This document shows, piece by piece, positions 33,658 through 42,502 of a stretch of 64,000 nucleotides of DNA. A model generated the notes under the pieces. That model worked only from the letters and a program-made list of their open reading frames with translations, ran no database searches and was not told where the DNA came from. The position numbers were made by a program, and so were the translations under genes. Source of the stretch: Hoeflea phototrophica DFL-43 (GTDB taxonomy: Bacteria > Pseudomonadota > Alphaproteobacteria > Rhizobiales > Rhizobiaceae); assembly GCF_000154705.2 (NCBI RefSeq), contig NZ_CM002917.1, positions 4,181,319-4,245,318 on the forward strand, in the 5' to 3' direction. Position 1 is the first letter of the stretch; the number at the start of each line of letters is the position of its first letter.

Positions 33658-36204
33658 TCAGGCGACATCCACTTCAATCGCCGAGCCGGGCAGCCATCGC
33701 TCGATCATCGCCGCCAGTTTCTCCGGCGAAATGGGTTTTGACATGTAGTCATCCATTCCCGCGGCCAGGCAGCGATCTTCGTCTCCCTTCAGCGTATGCG
33801 CTGTCACCGCGATGATCGGTGTTGGTGCAAGCCCGTCACGCGCTTCGATCGCGCGGATTTCGGCCGTCGCTTCCAGCCCGTTCAACTCGGGCATCGAAAC
33901 ATCCATCAACACAATGTCGGGGCGCAGCTCTGACCATTTGGTGACCGCTTCACGACCGTTGATCGCAAGCTCATGATTGACGCCCATACCCTGCAGCGAT
34001 TGCTGGAAGACGATCTGGTTGATCTGGTTGTCTTCAGCCACAAGCACCAGAGGCTCCTCCCGCTGCATCGATAGCGGCGGTGCATCAGCAAGCACCGGAT
34101 TTGACACAGGCTGCATCGGTCCCTCTGATCGGGCCGCCTGTGTCGTTGCAACGGAAGTTGCCTCCGTCGCATCAAATGCTGCGCCGTTTGCTTGCGCTGG
34201 CGCGGGTCTCCCGCGGCTTTCTTGCGATTTAACCGCTTGCCGCAGAGCCGCCTGCACGGTTTGACGCAACTGAGCTGTACGCACTGGTTTGACCAACTGA
34301 GCAAAAACACAAAGACTGTCGAGCATCTCGAGTTGATCGGCCTGATCGATTGAGGACAACACAAGAATTTGTGTATCCGCAATCAGAGGATCCGCCCGTA
34401 TCGCCCGGGCCACTTCCCCTCCGGTCATCCCAGGCATCTGGAAATCGAGCACCAACAGATCAATCCCGATGCCAAGATTTGAACGCGCATGCCGGAGAAG
34501 ATTGATACCCACTTCACCGCTTTCGACGGCCACACAGTCAAAGCCCCAGCCGCGCATCTGTTCCGTCAGGATCATCCGGTTGATGGCATTGTCGTCGATC
34601 ACGAGGACACGGCTTCCTTCAAGACCTTCCGCAGGCAGCCCCTTGGTCTCGGTTTCGCCGCCATAAACATCCATTTCCACCGTGAAGCTGAAGGTCGAGC
34701 CTTCCCCAACGGTACTTTCCAGCTTGATCTGTCCGCCCATAAGCTCAACCAGCCGGGTCGCTATCGCTAGGCCGAGGCCGGTGCCCTCGTGCTTGCGGGT
34801 CGATGAACCATCCACCTGGCTGAACTTGTCGAACACCGCATCGATCTTGTCCGGAGGAATCCCGATGCCGGTGTCGCTGACCGAAATTGACAGCGCAAGC
34901 CGTCTGGAAGATGCGCCCTCTCCATCCTCCGGCTCAACATCTTTCCAGTTGATCTCGACCATCACATGGCCCTGCTCGGTGAATTTCACCGCATTGCCAA
35001 CAAGATTGGTCAGAATCTGCCGAACTCGGCCCGGATCGCCAATCAGCTGGTCCGGCAGTCCCGGCGCAATTCTCACCGCCAATTCGATGTCCTTTTCGAC
35101 CACACGGGAGGACATGAGCGTGGCCACGTCCTCGGCCGTATCGACAAGACTGAACGGTTTGGGAGCGAGAACCATCTGTCCCGCGTCAATCTTTGAAAAG
35201 TCGAGAATATCATTGATGATCTCAAGCAGCGCATTCCCCGATTTCAGGATCACATCGGTGAATGTGCGTTGCCTTGTATCAAGATCGGTCCGGGTCAACA
35301 GTTCGGCCATACCCAGCACACCATTCATCGGCGTTCGGATTTCGTGGCTCATGGTTGCAAGGAACTCGGATTTGGCCCGGTCCGCAGCCTTGGCCTTGGT
35401 CAGGGCCAGGTCGGTTTCTTTGGTCTTTTGCTGAAGCCTGCTGATCATTTGCCGGATAATGATATCGATGGGCACGAAGACACCGCCGCCCAGCACCAGC
35501 AGGATGGCCATGGTCACCACAAGAAACTTCTGTAGCATCGCACCCTGCGACAGCGACAGTTCCGCCATATACGCCCTGAACTCCTCATGCACAAAAAGGT
35601 TTGAGGGTTCGATGACATCTCCAAACATGGCGTAGATTTCGCGCCCGGACCAATAGAGGTCTTTCTTGGTTCGCACGGCATCGATCCGGTCTGCGCTGAT
35701 CATCGCTCTATGATTGGCAAACGGGTCGTCACCCTTCATGTAGCGCGAACGCATCTGGATTCTGTGGGTCAGCGTGGCTGGCAGATTGTCCCAGGCAGTG
35801 TTGAGGTGCTGGACCTTCCACCGTGCACGTTCAAAGGCGAAGCGCTGGCTGGAAACCGCCGAAAGGATATCCGGATCCACGGGCATGGATTCACGCAGCT
35901 TGCGTTTCTCAGCCAGGGTTGCCCCGTCCAGGCGGGTATCCACAACCGCCTGGTAGTCTTCATAGGTCTGCGCCAGCCGCCCGCTTCGATCAGCGATTGC
36001 GCGCAAGGCGTGGTCCGCTTCCGCAAACTGAGATGCAACCACGCCGATTTGTTGAATCGTTTCGTTCTTCTCTTTTTGCTCAAGGAAAAAGAACGTACAG
36101 ATCACTGCCATCGCTGTCAGGGAGGCAATGTAACCGATCCGCATCAAAACAATCGAGCGGCGCGCGACCGCTGTCGCGTCATGATTTTTGGAGACTTCAG
36201 TCAT
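33658..36204 (-). CDS. Hybrid sensor histidine kinase with two receiver domains
   Basis: This 848-residue inner-membrane sensor has transmembrane segments at ~23-40 and ~226-250 framing a periplasmic, mostly helical domain. A HisKA domain follows with the phosphoacceptor His287 in MSHEIRTPMNG, then the HATPase (NLVGNAVKFT, DTGIGIP, GTGLGLAI). The first receiver (LLVLDFQMPGM) is at ~535-660 and the second (IVLMDVSMPELNG) at ~720-840. No Hpt domain is present, so the phosphate must pass to a separate Hpt or regulator. The signal is unknown. It converges on ispG with a 21-base gap. Confidence 0.92.
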   Translation of the reverse strand: MTEVSKNHDATAVARRSIVLMRIGYIASLTAMAVICTFFFLEQKEKNETIQQIGVVASQFAEADHALRAIADRSGRLAQTYEDYQAVVDTRLDGATLAEKRKLRESMPVDPDILSAVSSQRFAFERARWKVQHLNTAWDNLPATLTHRIQMRSRYMKGDDPFANHRAMISADRIDAVRTKKDLYWSGREIYAMFGDVIEPSNLFVHEEFRAYMAELSLSQGAMLQKFLVVTMAILLVLGGGVFVPIDIIIRQMISRLQQKTKETDLALTKAKAADRAKSEFLATMSHEIRTPMNGVLGMAELLTRTDLDTRQRTFTDVILKSGNALLEIINDILDFSKIDAGQMVLAPKPFSLVDTAEDVATLMSSRVVEKDIELAVRIAPGLPDQLIGDPGRVRQILTNLVGNAVKFTEQGHVMVEINWKDVEPEDGEGASSRRLALSISVSDTGIGIPPDKIDAVFDKFSQVDGSSTRKHEGTGLGLAIATRLVELMGGQIKLESTVGEGSTFSFTVEMDVYGGETETKGLPAEGLEGSRVLVIDDNAINRMILTEQMRGWGFDCVAVESGEVGINLLRHARSNLGIGIDLLVLDFQMPGMTGGEVARAIRADPLIADTQILVLSSIDQADQLEMLDSLCVFAQLVKPVRTAQLRQTVQAALRQAVKSQESRGRPAPAQANGAAFDATEATSVATTQAARSEGPMQPVSNPVLADAPPLSMQREEPLVLVAEDNQINQIVFQQSLQGMGVNHELAINGREAVTKWSELRPDIVLMDVSMPELNGLEATAEIRAIEARDGLAPTPIIAVTAHTLKGDEDRCLAAGMDDYMSKPISPEKLAAMIERWLPGSAIEVDVA

Positions 36205-36330
36205 TGATTTGGCAGCACTCGTTTGACGGAATACTGCCGCAAGTTAGTTAATAAAATTCCACTCGCGAAAGGCGATAACCTTGGGTTTCGGCGCTGCTAA
36301 GCACCAGTTCGGGTCATTCAGATAAGGGCT

Positions 36331-37248
36331 CTACTTCTCCCGGGTGGCGATGAACCCGGCTGCTTGCCTGAGCGTGTCGGCAGCGTCCCCGAAAGGCGCA
36401 AGCACCGCCTCCGCCTCATCGACCAAAGCAGCCAGCTTTTGCTTTGCCACCGGCGCTCCATGCAACGAAACAAGCGTCCCCTTTCCCCGGGCAGCATCCT
36501 TTCCAGCCGCCTTCCCCAGCGTGGCGGCATCCGATGTCACATCCAGCAGGTCATCAGCCAGCTGGAAAGCAAGTCCGATAATCTCCCCAAAGCGCGTCAC
36601 CCGAGCCACAATCGCATCATCACAGCCTGCCGCGATCGCACCGGCAGCGCATGCAAAACGCAGCAAGGCGCCGGTCTTCATCGCCTGCAGTTTCACGATC
36701 CCGGCTTCATCGGGGCTAACCCGTTCAGCCGCAAGATCCAGCGCCTGCCCGCCAACCATTCCACCCACGCCTGCAGCTCGCGAAAGCGCATTGACCAGCC
36801 TCAGGCGAGCGTCCGCCGGCAGGTCGGTTTCCGGCGCTGATATCACATCGAAAGCCAGTGTCAGCAACGCATCGCCCGCCAGGATCGCTGTCGCCTCATC
36901 GAAAGCGATGTGAACGGTGGGCTGGCCGCGGCGAAGATCATCATCGTCCATGGCAGGCAGATCGTCATGAACCAGCGAATAGCAATGAATGCACTCAAGC
37001 GCGGCGGCGACCCGAAGCGCGGCGTCCTCCGGTGCCCCCAGCATGCGTGCTGTTTCGATCACCAGAAACGGACGCAACCTCTTGCCGCCATTGAGGACCC
37101 CGTGACGCATAGCCAGGATCAGATGTGCGGGACGCGCAATTTCGCCATCAAGCGGGGCCTCGCCCAACAAGGCCTCGAGAGCCGCAGCGACCTGTGCGGC
37201 TGCAGAATCGAGGCGAATGGCGAATGTGTCAGATACCGATTTTTCCAT
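36331..37248 (-). CDS. ispA: Farnesyl diphosphate synthase IspA
   Basis: This 305-residue prenyltransferase condenses DMAPP/IPP to geranyl and farnesyl diphosphate. The first Asp-rich motif is DDLPAMDDDDLRRG (from residue 95; the two extra residues between Asp pairs mark the bacterial FPPS type) and the second is LADDLLD. GGKRLRP gives the IPP site. It supplies precursors for quinones, hopanoids and undecaprenyl carriers. It is divergent from mtgA. Confidence 0.93.
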   Translation of the reverse strand: MEKSVSDTFAIRLDSAAAQVAAALEALLGEAPLDGEIARPAHLILAMRHGVLNGGKRLRPFLVIETARMLGAPEDAALRVAAALECIHCYSLVHDDLPAMDDDDLRRGQPTVHIAFDEATAILAGDALLTLAFDVISAPETDLPADARLRLVNALSRAAGVGGMVGGQALDLAAERVSPDEAGIVKLQAMKTGALLRFACAAGAIAAGCDDAIVARVTRFGEIIGLAFQLADDLLDVTSDAATLGKAAGKDAARGKGTLVSLHGAPVAKQKLAALVDEAEAVLAPFGDAADTLRQAAGFIATREK

Positions 37249-37424
37249 TGACGTTTCTTGCCATGCGGCAGCCTCTGCGGCAACGGCTTATGCATGTCCG
37301 GACGCAACGCCAATGCCTATGCACATTGCGTAATATGGCGGGCTCTGGCCTTGGCAGCCCAAGACCGCTAAGAACGAGCCCATCAACAACCCCCGTCCCA
37401 GCATCTTCGTTCAGGACCTTCAAG

Positions 37425-38171
37425 GTGGCCAAAGCAAAGCGCACCGCAACCGAGACCCCTCGCCGCAAAGGCTCGGCCCGGAACCCTCGCTCATGGGTGC
37501 GGCGCGGCGTCGGCTGGCTGGCCTTCATTGTGATGGCGGTGCTGGTGCTGCCCTATCTGCTCATTCCTCTCTACGCGTGGAACCAGGTTCGCCCGGTCTC
37601 GACCCTGATGCTGGCCGAAACGGCTTCAGGCCGCAGCTATGAGCGCCAATGGGTGGATTTTGACAGCGTTGCCCCGGTGCTTGTGCAATCGGTAATGATG
37701 TCCGAAGACGGACAGTTCTGCACCCATTCCGGCATCGATTGGGAGGCACTCAATCTGGTCATAGACGAGGCGCTGGACGGGGAAGCCACCCGTGGCGCCA
37801 GCACGATCGCGATGCAGACGGCAAAGAACCTGTTCCTGCCGCGCACACGCTCGGTGGTCCGCAAGGCGCTGGAGATCCCCATGGCCATGTGGATGGATGT
37901 GGTCTGGTCAAAACGACGGCTGATGGAAATCTACCTCAACATCGCCGAATGGGCGCCGGGCGTCTATGGCATCGAAGCCGCCGCGCAGGCTTATTTTGGT
38001 GTCCCCGCAGCCAAATTGTCGGCACGCCAGTCTGCCCTTCTCGCCGTAACCTTGCCCAACCCGATCAAACGCAATGCCGCCAACCCCTCGCGCGGCATGC
38101 TGCGGCTGGCCGGAATCATCGAGGGGCGCGCGCGCCAATCCGGCGCATACATCAAATGCCTTTATGATTGA
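37425..38171 (+). CDS. mtgA: Monofunctional biosynthetic peptidoglycan transglycosylase MtgA
   Basis: This 248-residue glycosyltransferase (GT51) polymerises lipid II into glycan strands. One N-terminal membrane anchor (WLAFIVMAVLVLPYLLIPLYAW) is followed by the catalytic domain with SEDGQFCTHSGIDW, RGASTIAMQTAKNLFLP and KRRLMEIYLNIAEW. No transpeptidase domain follows, hence MtgA and not a class A PBP. The GTG at 37425 is chosen because it gives the family length and a basic N-terminus; an ATG 90 bases upstream is possible. Confidence 0.9.
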   Translation: MAKAKRTATETPRRKGSARNPRSWVRRGVGWLAFIVMAVLVLPYLLIPLYAWNQVRPVSTLMLAETASGRSYERQWVDFDSVAPVLVQSVMMSEDGQFCTHSGIDWEALNLVIDEALDGEATRGASTIAMQTAKNLFLPRTRSVVRKALEIPMAMWMDVVWSKRRLMEIYLNIAEWAPGVYGIEAAAQAYFGVPAAKLSARQSALLAVTLPNPIKRNAANPSRGMLRLAGIIEGRARQSGAYIKCLYD

Positions 38172-38263
38172 GTTCAAACAATTTTGCTTTTTGGAACGGA
38201 GCCGGCATGAAACATTCTAGTCTCACGGTCCAGTCTGTCGAAATTTGAGGAAGCCCAACAACC

Positions 38264-38911
38264 ATGCCAGATCCCATTCTCTACATTGGCAACAAGAACT
38301 ATTCATCCTGGTCGTTCAGACCATGGATCGGCATGCGAGCCACGGGCATTGCCTTCGAGGAGAGGCTGGTGCCGTTTGACATGGAGAATGGCAATCCGGA
38401 CTTCCAGACCTTCTCCCCCACCGGCAAGGTGCCGGTTCTTGTCGATGGAGACCTGACCATCTGGGAATCGCTGGCGATCCTCGATCACGCCGCGCGCTTG
38501 TATCCGCAATCTCACCTCTGGCCCGAAAACACAGCGTTTCGCAGCCAGGCCATGGCCATGAGCTCGGAGATGGTGTCGTCCTTCATGGCGCTGCGTTCAG
38601 CATGCCCGATGAACATGCGCCGCGAACGCAAGCCGATAGAGGTCACGCCAGCCATCGCCAAAGATGTAAACCGCATCCAGTCGCTGTGGAGCTCAAGCCT
38701 TGAGAAGAGTGGCGGACCATTCCTGTTCGGCACCTTTTCCATCGCCGATGCGATGTTCGCACCGGTGGTCAACCGGCTTGATGTCTACGCCTTCGAAACG
38801 ATGCCGGAGGTGCGCGCCTATATGGACACCATGAAAGCACTGCCCGCCTGGCAAGAATGGGAAACGGCGGGCCGGGCCGAGCCCTGGGTGGTCGCCGAGG
38901 ATGAGGCCTGA
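38264..38911 (+). CDS. Glutathione S-transferase family protein
   Basis: This 215-residue protein has a thioredoxin-like N-terminal domain with NKNYSSWSFRPW (possible catalytic Ser) and GKVPVLVDGDLTIWESLAI (glutathione binding, ES pair), then a helical C-terminal domain. The subgroup resembles the YfcG-like or maleylacetoacetate isomerase-like cytosolic GSTs of proteobacteria. The substrate is unknown. Confidence 0.87.
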   Translation: MPDPILYIGNKNYSSWSFRPWIGMRATGIAFEERLVPFDMENGNPDFQTFSPTGKVPVLVDGDLTIWESLAILDHAARLYPQSHLWPENTAFRSQAMAMSSEMVSSFMALRSACPMNMRRERKPIEVTPAIAKDVNRIQSLWSSSLEKSGGPFLFGTFSIADAMFAPVVNRLDVYAFETMPEVRAYMDTMKALPAWQEWETAGRAEPWVVAEDEA

Positions 38912-39090
38912 CCCCGCAGAGCCGGTCGAACCGCACTTTGACTCCATCGAAGGCAAAAAAATCGGACCACACGCTGGTCAAACCCGGAAATGCCATGTAT
39001 ATGCTCGGCAAATTTCCGAAATCGACATGTGTCAGTTTCGGCCCCTGGGTCGGCCGTTGATCATGTCTTGATGTTGAACTGGAGTTCGTC

Positions 39091-39276
39091 ATGGCTGTTC
39101 CGAAGCGAAAAACCACCCCGTCCAAGCGCGGCATGCGCCGCTCGGCAGACGCGATCAAGGCCCCGACCTATGTCGAGGACAAGAATTCCGGCGAACTGCG
39201 CCGTCCGCACCACATTGACCTTAAGACGGGCATGTACCGCGGCCGTCAGGTGCTGACGCCGAAGGAAAGCGCATAA
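39091..39276 (+). CDS. rpmF: 50S ribosomal protein L32
   Basis: This 61-residue basic protein of the large ribosomal subunit begins [18 protein letters not shown], the standard L32 N-terminus. It lacks the zinc-binding Cys pairs seen in some L32 forms, which is usual for alphaproteobacteria. A terminator follows. The plsX/fab genes seen beside rpmF in many bacteria are absent here. Confidence 0.96.
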   Translation: MAVPKRKTTPSKRGMRRSADAIKAPTYVEDKNSGELRRPHHIDLKTGMYRGRQVLTPKESA

Positions 39277-39330
39277 GCCTTTCCTGCCGCCGACGGCCTG
39301 GCGCCTCACGGCAGAATCATTCTGAATGGA

Positions 39331-39358
39331 AAGCCGGCTCCCTGTGGGCCGGTTTTTT
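39331..39358 (+). terminator. Rho-independent terminator of rpmF
   Basis: AAGCCGG and CCGGTT form a stem with a CT-rich loop, followed by TTTTTT, about 55 bases past the rpmF stop. Confidence 0.75.
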
Positions 39359-39442
39359 GCGTTTGCGGAATGCGGACATACCAGCTGTCCACCCAGACGT
39401 TGCAATGTCTTGAAAAAACGAGGCTTTGGAAGAGTTCTCCCA

Positions 39443-39475
39443 TAAAAAACGCCCGGTAGCCGAAGCTTCCGGGCG
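39443..39475 (-). terminator. Rho-independent terminator of the cold-shock gene
   Basis: CGCCCGG and CCGGGCG form a 7-bp stem; on the minus strand it is followed by TTTTTTAT. It lies 50 bases past the stop of the cold-shock gene. Confidence 0.85.
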
Positions 39476-39525
39476 CGATAACGTTGTCAGTCAGCCAAAG
39501 GCTCACTGATGACCGTTTGTGCTAT

Positions 39526-39735
39526 TCAGGCAGCCTGAATGTTCTGCACGGCGGTCTTGCCGGTGCGGCGGTCTTCGGCGGTGTCGAACGAGACCTTCTG
39601 GCCTTCGGCCAGACCGCGCATGCCTGCGCGCTCGAGAGCGGTCGCATGGACGAAAACGTCCTTGCTGCCGTCGTCAGGAGCGATAAAGCCGAAGCCTTTT
39701 TGATCATTGTAGAATTTAACGGTACCGATTTGCAT
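39526..39735 (-). CDS. Cold-shock domain protein (CspA family)
   Basis: This 69-residue single cold-shock domain carries RNP1 (KGFGFIAPD) and RNP2 (DVFVHATAL). Such proteins bind single-stranded RNA/DNA and melt mRNA structure. The ATG at 39735 ([11 protein letters not shown]) is the family start. The long untranslated leader with a stable hairpin fits post-transcriptional control. Whether this copy is cold-induced cannot be told. Confidence 0.94.
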   Translation of the reverse strand: MQIGTVKFYNDQKGFGFIAPDDGSKDVFVHATALERAGMRGLAEGQKVSFDTAEDRRTGKTAVQNIQAA

Positions 39736-39772
39736 GGAAGGTCCTTTGTGTCCATGAATGTAGTTGCTCACG

Positions 39773-39794
39773 CGAGCGCTATCGAAAGCGCTCG
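39773..39794 (-). promoter_or_regulatory. Hairpin in the cold-shock gene 5' leader
   Basis: CGAGCGCT and AGCGCTCG form a perfect 8-bp stem with a 6-base loop, 38 bases upstream of the start. It could act as a thermosensitive leader element. Confidence 0.4.
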
Positions 39795-39962
39795 GCGCGT
39801 GCGTTTGTCATCGAATTGAAGTGAAGTGTTGAGCGTGTCGCCGCGTCAAGCGGCCCGCGACCAAGTCGTCCGGTCAAAATCGATAAGCTCAACGTACACG
39901 CTTTTCACCCTATACACAAGCAAAAGCGGAAATCGCTCTCCCGGCCACAATCGGCAACAGGC

Positions 39963-39986
39963 TGCGGGCCGGCAATTCGGCCCGCA
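39963..39986 (-). terminator. Hairpin after the fatty acid desaturase gene
   Basis: TGCGGGCCG and CGGCCCGCA form a perfect 9-bp stem with a 6-base loop, 10 bases past the desaturase stop. No T-run follows. Confidence 0.55.
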
Positions 39987-39995
39987 CGGCCTGCC

Positions 39996-41021
39996 TCAAG
40001 CGGCAGCCGCTGCGGGCGCGGCCACCCGCTCACGCAACATGCGGAACGACACCAGCCGACGGCGATCTTCATCCCAAAGCGCCAGCGGCACGCAACGGAA
40101 GCTCTGCCATATCGTCAGCCGACCAATTTCTGCCAGTTCCGGGAAATCCCTGAGCACCTGTGGCAACCGGTAGAACGGAATGCGGCTGGAAAGGTGGTGT
40201 ACGTGGTGGATCCCAATGTTGCCGGTCACCCACATCAACGGCTTGGGCAGATCGTAGAACGAGCTGCCGTGCAGCGCGGAATGCTCCCGCTCCCATTCCG
40301 GGGCATGATCCCATTCCGTCGGATTGAACTGATGCTGGACATAGAACATCCAGACCCCGATCGACGCACCGATCAGCATGATCGGAAGATGGATGATCAG
40401 GAAAGCCTTGAAGCCGACCAGAAAGCCAAGCCCGATCCACATCGCAGCAATGGCGAGATTTGTCACCATGACGCTGGTCCAGGACATGACACCGTCCTTG
40501 AGTGCTGCCACCGGCAAGCGGTGCTCGAGCATGAAGATGAATGCCGGCCCGAGTCCAAACATCACCAGTGGATGCCGGTAGAGCCGGTACTTGAGGCGTC
40601 CGAAGCGCGACAAGGCCAGATATTCCTTGACCGTCAGCGTATCGATGTCTCCCACCCCGCGGCGGTCGAGATTTCCCGATCCGGCATGATGGATCGCGTG
40701 CGAACGGCGCCAGTAGTCGTAAGGTGTCAGCGTCAGCACGCCGAGCGCACGTCCGATGCGGTCATTCCATTTGGCTGTCGTGAACATCGAGCCATGGCCA
40801 CAGTCATGCTGGATAATGAACAGGCGAACCATCATCAGCGCAGCCGGAATAGACAACATCAGCGCCAGAACAACGCTGAAGGACAGCGCATACCACATCA
40901 AAACCCACAAACCGATCAGGAGACTCAGCGTCAGAACCGTCTCGAAAGCGCTCCGCCGGTTGTCGGGTTGCCTGTAAGGTTGCAAACGCCGCACCCAATC
41001 CCGCGCTGATCCTGTCGCCAT
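39996..41021 (-). CDS. Membrane fatty acid desaturase
   Basis: This 341-residue di-iron membrane enzyme introduces a double bond into membrane acyl chains. The three His boxes are present: HDCGHGS, RRSHAIHH and HHVHHLSS; several hydrophobic helices lie between them. It resembles the DesA/omega-6 type desaturases (HxxxH, HxxxxHH pattern). The adjacent cold-shock gene hints at low-temperature adaptation, but they are separately terminated. Confidence 0.9.
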   Translation of the reverse strand: MATGSARDWVRRLQPYRQPDNRRSAFETVLTLSLLIGLWVLMWYALSFSVVLALMLSIPAALMMVRLFIIQHDCGHGSMFTTAKWNDRIGRALGVLTLTPYDYWRRSHAIHHAGSGNLDRRGVGDIDTLTVKEYLALSRFGRLKYRLYRHPLVMFGLGPAFIFMLEHRLPVAALKDGVMSWTSVMVTNLAIAAMWIGLGFLVGFKAFLIIHLPIMLIGASIGVWMFYVQHQFNPTEWDHAPEWEREHSALHGSSFYDLPKPLMWVTGNIGIHHVHHLSSRIPFYRLPQVLRDFPELAEIGRLTIWQSFRCVPLALWDEDRRRLVSFRMLRERVAAPAAAAA

Positions 41022-41253
41022 ACGTTAAACTCCCAAACCATTTTCTTTTGCGGCCTTTGGTGTTTATCACCGGCCGCGGGAAACATTTGGGGAGGGCCTT
41101 ACCACGTCAATTTGACAAAGACATCCCTTTCCATGGTCTTGCGATGCTTTCACGATGTGTCACTTGGTCACGATGAGTGTTACCGGCAAGGCGGTTTACC
41201 TGATAGTGCAGACGAGCTAAGCATTATTTAAATCGATTGAAAACGAGATACGC

Positions 41254-42456
41254 ATGTCCGAAAGCTCCATCGCCATCCGAAGCCTGATGACCCGGGAACG
41301 CTCGGCCGTATCACTGATTTTTCTCGCCAATGGCTTCCTGATCGGCAGCTGGGCACCGAAAATCCCCGAATTCGCGTCCCGTCTCGGGCTGGATGAAAGT
41401 GAACTGGGCTTGATGATTCTTTGCTTTGGCATCGGCTCACTCTGCGCCATGGCGCTTGTTGGCGTGGCGATCGCGCGAAACGGCTCCCAGCAGGTTGTTC
41501 GCATTCTGGCGGCAATCGCAACACCAAGCCTGCTGGTTCTCACACTTGCACCATCCATCTGGTCCGCAGCTCTCGTGCTGTTCGCGCTGGGTGCGCTGAT
41601 CGGCGGCATGGATGTCGCCATGAATGCCAATGCCGTGGAAGTGGAAAAACAGGAGCGCCGGGCCATCATGTCCTCCTGCCATGGCTTCTGGAGCCTGGGC
41701 GGCGTGCTCGGCGCAGCCCTTGGCGGCCTTCTGATCTCGGTCTTTGGCGTGTTCACCCATTCGCTGCTTGTGAGCCTGTTAACTGCAATTATGGTGGCTT
41801 TTGCCTGGCCCCGTGTTCTGGCCGACCCGACCACTGCACCAGCGGATGCGGCACACCACCCCAAGGACCCGGCCCGCCCACGCGGTCTGTCTGGCCTGGG
41901 CGCAACGGTTTGGCTCACCGGCATCATCTGCCTGATCATGATGACACCGGAAGGCGCAATTCTTGATTGGGGCGCGCTTTACATGCGCCAGGAGCTCGGT
42001 GCGAGTCCGGCCATGTCAGGCCTGGCCTTCGGTGCATTCTCCGCAGCAATGGCCATGATGCGATTTATGGGAGACCTGGTGCGTGATCGCTTTGGCGCGG
42101 TCCGGACATTTCGCGTTTCATCGCTGCTTGCCATCCTTGGCCTGTCCCTGGCCGGGATGGCTCCATCACCAGCCTGGGCCATTGCGGGCTTCGCAATCAC
42201 CGGGCTGGGGCTCGCAAACACCGTCCCGATCGCGTTCTCCGCTGCCGGCAACCTGCCCGGACTGCCCCGGGGACTGGCGATTTCGGTTGTCACCTTCATG
42301 GGCTATTCCGGCATCCTGTTCGCGCCGTCGATCATCGGCTTCATCGCCGAACATACAGGCTTTGCGGTGATCTACCTCAGCCTCACCGTGCTGATCGCCC
42401 TCGCCATCGGCTTCTCGGGCATCACCCGGCACGCAGACCGGCCAACCGGTTCATAG
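41254..42456 (+). CDS. MFS transporter (YbjJ-like)
   Basis: This 400-residue protein has about 12 membrane helices and a loop-2/3-type motif region (GVAIARNGSQQ). The organisation, with GFLIGSWAPKIPEF near the N-terminus and MDVAMNANAVEVEK in the fourth helix, matches the YbjJ-like MFS group found across proteobacteria. Substrate is unknown. It stands alone between the desaturase and diguanylate cyclase genes. Confidence 0.87.
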   Translation: MSESSIAIRSLMTRERSAVSLIFLANGFLIGSWAPKIPEFASRLGLDESELGLMILCFGIGSLCAMALVGVAIARNGSQQVVRILAAIATPSLLVLTLAPSIWSAALVLFALGALIGGMDVAMNANAVEVEKQERRAIMSSCHGFWSLGGVLGAALGGLLISVFGVFTHSLLVSLLTAIMVAFAWPRVLADPTTAPADAAHHPKDPARPRGLSGLGATVWLTGIICLIMMTPEGAILDWGALYMRQELGASPAMSGLAFGAFSAAMAMMRFMGDLVRDRFGAVRTFRVSSLLAILGLSLAGMAPSPAWAIAGFAITGLGLANTVPIAFSAAGNLPGLPRGLAISVVTFMGYSGILFAPSIIGFIAEHTGFAVIYLSLTVLIALAIGFSGITRHADRPTGS

Positions 42457-42502
42457 CCGGAAGCGCCAGATACATACATGGAAACCGGGATCAGCGGCCC
42501 CT

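Noticed and set aside
41217..41939. A 240-codon open frame on the minus strand
   Set aside because: It is a shadow of the MFS transporter gene and rich in Ser/Arg/Ala, with no domain.
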